From: Pseudomonadota bacterium
Lineage (GTDB): Bacteria; Myxococcota; UBA9042; PHBI01
NCBI GenBank assembly: GCA_005772945.1
Contig: SXIE01000040.1
Span: 1-8,186 of the forward strand
DNA: 8,186 bases
Direction of reading: 5' to 3'
A program made the translations under genes and the position numbers. The notes beneath the pieces were generated by a model. It ran no database searches. It saw nothing but the letters and a program-made list of their open reading frames with translations, and had not been told where the DNA came from. Position 1 is the stretch's first letter. The number at the start of each line of letters is the position of its first letter. This document shows positions 5,697-8,186 of this stretch, in pieces.

Positions 5697-6767
5697 ATGA
5701 CCTCCCCTCCGACCCCTGCCGCCCCGACCCCGTCCGCGCCCGCCCCCGGCCGCGCCCGCCGCGCCCTCGAGGCCGCGCTCCTCGGGCTCCTCCTCCTCTC
5801 CGGCGCCCTTGGCCTCCTCGCCCTCGCGCGTCTGACCGAGACATGCGGCGACGGGATCTGCAGCGCCTCCGAAACGGGCCGTTGCTCGCTCGACTGCCAA
5901 CCGCTCGCCGCCCTGGCGCCTACCCTCGAACTCCCCGATCCGACTCCACCTTTACCGCCCCAGCCCGCACCCACCGCGGCTCCGGCCGCGACGCCGACCC
6001 CGATTGCGCCCCTCCCGAGCCCCACCCCGATCGCGCCCACCGCCCCAACCCCCCTCATCCCAACCCCCGCGCCCCCAACCCCCGCGCCCGATCTCGGTCG
6101 CTGCGCTGAGCCCCGCGTCCGCGAGGTCGCCGCCTCCGTCGTCAAGAACTGCGAGCACGCTTGCAAGAAGGATCAAAGCCCGCTCGTCGCCCTCGCCCAG
6201 GGCGAGTTCGAGGCCCTCTTCGCGCGCCCCGACGACGCCGGCGTCTCGACCCACTTCGCGGTCTTCGGTTGCAACACCTACGCGCCCGGCGGCGACGCGT
6301 GCCTCGGCTTCGACTCCCACGCGGCCGACCCCGCCGCCTGCGCGCCCGGCAACCGCGCCTGCCGCGCAGGGGCAATCGCACTCCAGACTGAGCTGAACAC
6401 GTTCCTCGACGCCCACAAGGACGCCCACACGATCCTGCTCTTCGGGACCGCAAGCACCGCCGGTAACACCGGTACGCGAATGAGCCCCGCGAACGCCGCG
6501 CTCGCCGAGGAACGCGCCCTCGCCGTCAGCGAGCTCGTCCACGCCTGGCGCCGCTCCGCGGGCGCACGCGACCTGAAGGTCTTCGCCGTCGCACTCGACA
6601 ACACGCGCACCAACTACTGGCAGAGCGCCGCCTTCAGGAAGGTCCTCGAGGGCCAGATGCAGAAGCTCGCGACCCCAGCGGCCGCCCGCGGCTTCGACCC
6701 ACTGCGTGCCGACGCCGCGAACCGCGCGGTCATGGCCGTTGCCATCCGGTGCCCGCTCGGGCCCTGA
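5697..6767 (+). CDS. Single-pass cysteine-rich envelope protein with proline-rich linker and OmpA-like C-terminal domain
   Basis: 356 residues. A short cytoplasmic N-terminus rich in Pro/Ala is followed by RARR and one membrane segment (about 25-45), giving an N-in, C-out signal anchor. Immediately outside is CGDGICSASETGRCSLDC (50-67), a motif common in secreted myxobacterial proteins. A proline/threonine-rich linker follows (about 79-132). A globular region then ends in an OmpA-like fold, with TILLFGTASTAG (245-256), NAALAEERALAVSELV (266-281) and a closing NRAVMAVAIRC (342-352). OmpA-like domains usually bind peptidoglycan. Here the ligand Arg (R273) is present, but the usual Asp of 'HTD' is Ser253. 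All 12 cysteines lie on the periplasmic side, which makes the protein a plausible client of the disulfide-forming fusion encoded 3 bases upstream. The domain call rests on these motifs only. It is last in the four-gene block. Confidence 0.8.
   Translation: MTSPPTPAAPTPSAPAPGRARRALEAALLGLLLLSGALGLLALARLTETCGDGICSASETGRCSLDCQPLAALAPTLELPDPTPPLPPQPAPTAAPAATPTPIAPLPSPTPIAPTAPTPLIPTPAPPTPAPDLGRCAEPRVREVAASVVKNCEHACKKDQSPLVALAQGEFEALFARPDDAGVSTHFAVFGCNTYAPGGDACLGFDSHAADPAACAPGNRACRAGAIALQTELNTFLDAHKDAHTILLFGTASTAGNTGTRMSPANAALAEERALAVSELVHAWRRSAGARDLKVFAVALDNTRTNYWQSAAFRKVLEGQMQKLATPAAARGFDPLRADAANRAVMAVAIRCPLGP
6061..6090 (+). repeat. Two tandem 15-bp units encoding PTPAP in the proline-rich linker
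   Basis: Units at 6061-6075 and 6076-6090 differ only in their last base (C versus G). Similar imperfect copies (CCCCGATTGCGCCC / CCCCGATCGCGCCC) lie just upstream, around 6000-6041. They make the extended Pro-Thr-Ala linker that holds the OmpA-like domain away from the membrane. Such repeats commonly change in copy number by slippage. Confidence 0.7.
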
Positions 6768-6768
6768 T

Positions 6769-6787
6769 GTCGCGCGCAGCGCGTGAC
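6769..6787. terminator. Possible hairpin after the four-gene block (weak terminator candidate)
   Basis: Starting 1 base after the stop codon at 6765-6767, GTCGCGCG-CAG-CGCGTGAC can pair over eight positions, one of them a G-T wobble, with a three-base loop. No run of T follows, so intrinsic termination is doubtful. It may instead act as a stability element or a Rho-dependent stop. Confidence 0.35.
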
Positions 6788-6811
6788 GTCTCCCGAAAGT
6801 CATTCTAAGGT
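6783..6811 (+). promoter_or_regulatory. Possible sigma-70-like promoter for the vWA gene
   Basis: GTGACG (6783-6788), 17 bases, then TAAGGT (6806-6811), inside the most AT-rich part of the 107-base gap. The match to TTGACA/TATAAT is partial: four of six at -35 and three of six at -10. The -35 overlaps the hairpin. The rest of the gap (6812-6862) shows nothing else I can name. Confidence 0.3.
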
Positions 6812-6862
6812 AGCGCACCCCCTGGGTTGTGCCGCGTGGACGCGCGCGACTACCTGGCTTGC

Positions 6863-6866
6863 GGAG
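6863..6866 (+). promoter_or_regulatory. GGAG ribosome binding site for the vWA gene
   Basis: GGAG lies 8 bases before the ATG at 6875. An in-frame GTG at 6836 would add 13 residues (VDARDYLACGARS) but has no comparable site, so 6875 is preferred. Confidence 0.65.
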
Positions 6867-6874
6867 CCCGCTCC

Positions 6875-8186
6875 ATGACCGATCTGAATACGCTCACCGA
6901 CACCGCGACCGCCGCCGTTGCCGAGTCTGGCCTCGAGGGCGTGCGCGCCGAGGTCGTGGTCATTCTCGACGTCTCGCGCTCGATGTTCCCGATCTATCGG
7001 GCGCGCATCGTTCAAGACCTCGTGCCGCACTTTCTCGCGCTGTCGCTCAACTTCGACGATGACGGCATCATCCCCGCGTACGCCTTCGGCGACACGTGCC
7101 GCCATCTGCGCGATCTGCGCCGCGACGACTTCAACGGCTGGGTCGATCGCGAGGTCATTCGCACTGGCAGCGACTACCAACAGCGTTGCCGCTATGCGCC
7201 CGTCATCAATGACGTTTGTCGCTACTTCTTCCCCGAGGACTGGGATCGCCCCGCCCTCAAAGAGAGCGTCGGGCGCCTCCTCAAGAAGGAGCGCGTCGTT
7301 TACCCGATGCTCTCGGCGCCGCGCGCGTATCCCGTCTTTGCCATCTTCGTGACCGGCGGCGATTGCGAGGACGAGGCCGAGACGACCGACGTCATGCGCC
7401 GCGCGTCGCGCCTGCCGATCTTCTGGCAGTTCATCGGTCTTTCGCCCCCGGGACGGCTCACGCCGTACCGATTCTTGAAGCGCCTCGACAAGCTCGGCAA
7501 CACGCACGTCGACAACTGCGGCTTCTTCGAGCCGGGCGATACGCGCAACGTCAACATGCTCTATCGCGGCCTGCTCAACGAATTGCCGGCGTACCTCGAG
7601 CGCCCGGAAGTCCAGGAGATGCTGTGTACGGAGGACGAGGGTGGCCTCGTCACGCGCGGCCTTCGGCAGGTCGCCGCGAGCGTCGACGACGAGATCGCCG
7701 CGATCGAGTCGCGGACCTCGCTGCGTCGGCGTTCGGAGCCCCCGCCGGAGCCCGAGCCCGAGCCCGAGCCCGATCCCGATCCCGAACAGGATCTCGACCA
7801 TCTGCGGCAGAAGTTTGTCGGAGTCGAGTGGGCCGAGGGCACGCTCGGGGCTGCGGGAGCCGCCCGCGCGGTCGCGCCGGTGAACGCGCCGGAGCCCGAG
7901 CGCAAAGGCGATGCGGGCCCCTCGTCGCGCCGCCGTCAGCGCCCCAGTATCGAGGTGATCTCGGGCGAAACCGGCACCCCGCAGCCTATTACCGGCACCC
8001 GCCAGCGCGTGAACGAGCGCCTCGCCAGCCTGCGCGCGACGCTCAACAATCACACGAACGATGCGGATGCGGCCGCCGCCACCGGCGCCATCGAGCCCGT
8101 GCACGCGCCCGCCCCCGTGCGCAAGACGGCCGTCGCGGTCGCGCGCCCGCAGCCGCCCGCGCGCGGTACAGCGCCAGCACCGCCGC
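6875..8186 (+). CDS. TerF-type von Willebrand A domain protein with disordered tail, 3' end outside the window
   Basis: 437 codons are visible with no stop. Residues about 24-242 match the vWA domain of tellurite-resistance TerF-like proteins along their length: VVILDVSRSM (28-37, MIDAS DxSxS), HFLALSLNFDDDGIIPAYAFG (52-72), YAPVINDV (107-114), PVFAIFVTGG (153-162), IFWQFIGL (182-189), and LDKLGNTHVDNCGFF (204-218) ending in LLNELPAYL (233-241). The third MIDAS element, normally TDG, reads TGG, with Asp at 163. No TerD domain is seen. From residue 285 the protein becomes acidic and proline-rich (EP/DP repeats), then Arg/Ala/Pro-rich, and looks disordered. vWA-Ter proteins work in metal-dependent complexes tied to stress and phage response, but the role here is unknown. 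The gene has its own ribosome site and a base composition unlike the upstream block. Confidence 0.85.
   Translation, partial: MTDLNTLTDTATAAVAESGLEGVRAEVVVILDVSRSMFPIYRARIVQDLVPHFLALSLNFDDDGIIPAYAFGDTCRHLRDLRRDDFNGWVDREVIRTGSDYQQRCRYAPVINDVCRYFFPEDWDRPALKESVGRLLKKERVVYPMLSAPRAYPVFAIFVTGGDCEDEAETTDVMRRASRLPIFWQFIGLSPPGRLTPYRFLKRLDKLGNTHVDNCGFFEPGDTRNVNMLYRGLLNELPAYLERPEVQEMLCTEDEGGLVTRGLRQVAASVDDEIAAIESRTSLRRRSEPPPEPEPEPEPDPDPEQDLDHLRQKFVGVEWAEGTLGAAGAARAVAPVNAPEPERKGDAGPSSRRRQRPSIEVISGETGTPQPITGTRQRVNERLASLRATLNNHTNDADAAAATGAIEPVHAPAPVRKTAVAVARPQPPARGTAPAPP
7748..7783 (+). repeat. Six tandem hexanucleotides encoding an EPEPEPEPDPDP stretch
   Basis: The unit is GAG-CCC four times, then GAT-CCC twice, in frame in the vWA gene (residues 292-303). 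The Pro/acidic alternation makes a stiff, extended spacer between the vWA domain and the tail. Copy number probably varies between strains. Confidence 0.8.

Noticed and set aside
3486..5900. 804-codon open frame on the - strand
   Set aside because: It is antisense to the kinase-VKOR-thioredoxin gene, whose motifs are unambiguous. The - strand product is low-complexity Gly/Glu/Arg sequence with no recognisable motif.
2..6767. Zorya-like defence system (membrane helical protein, OmpA-like protein, helicase-like protein)
   Set aside because: The OmpA-like protein's membrane helix has no MotB-type Asp. The first protein shows no MotA/ZorA motif in the visible part, and the helicase-like protein is of DUF1998 type. 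Only a loose resemblance remains.
6800..8104. Long open frame on the - strand (434 codons) opposite the vWA gene
   Set aside because: The + strand frame here encodes a clear TerF-type vWA domain with its own ribosome site. The - strand product is a glycine/arginine-rich antisense shadow, as expected at this GC content.

Overview
The window is very GC-rich, and its coding strand carries far more C than G across most of its length. It holds five protein-coding genes, all on the + strand, almost end to end. Two run off the window edges. I see no rRNA, tRNA, CRISPR array or insertion sequence. The GC content, the secreted-protein motif CGDGxC...CxxDC, the VKOR-DsbA type fusion and the eukaryote-like protein kinase together suggest a myxobacterium-like (Myxococcota / former Deltaproteobacteria) chromosome. 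That placement is inference from gene style, not from a marker gene.

Positions 2-6767 form one compact, apparently co-transcribed block of four genes. (1) The 3' part of a membrane protein with a charged, helical cytoplasmic-looking region, family not recognised. (2) A 790-residue protein with about five N-terminal membrane segments, a Walker A/RecA-like domain, and the C-terminal five-cysteine zinc motif of MrfA/DUF1998 helicases. Its DExH box is degenerate and the whole second RecA lobe seems to be missing. (3) A 786-residue fusion of a divergent Ser/Thr kinase, a five-helix vitamin K epoxide reductase (VKOR) domain and a periplasmic DsbA/thioredoxin-like domain. (4) A single-pass, proline-rich, 12-cysteine protein ending in an OmpA-like domain. 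Genes 1/2 and 2/3 overlap by ATGA and genes 3/4 are 3 bases apart, so the four products are probably made together.

Read together, the block looks like a cell-envelope system that spans the inner membrane. It has nucleotide-binding and phosphotransfer modules inside, a disulfide-generating module in and outside the membrane, and a cysteine-rich, possibly cell-wall-facing protein outside. I know of no described system with this combination, and its job cannot be read from the sequence.

After a 107-base gap with a hairpin and a possible promoter, a fifth gene starts at 6875 and continues beyond the right edge. It encodes a TerF-type von Willebrand A domain followed by a long, low-complexity tail. 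Its base composition (C about equal to G) differs from the block upstream, so it is probably a separate transcription unit and possibly unrelated in function.
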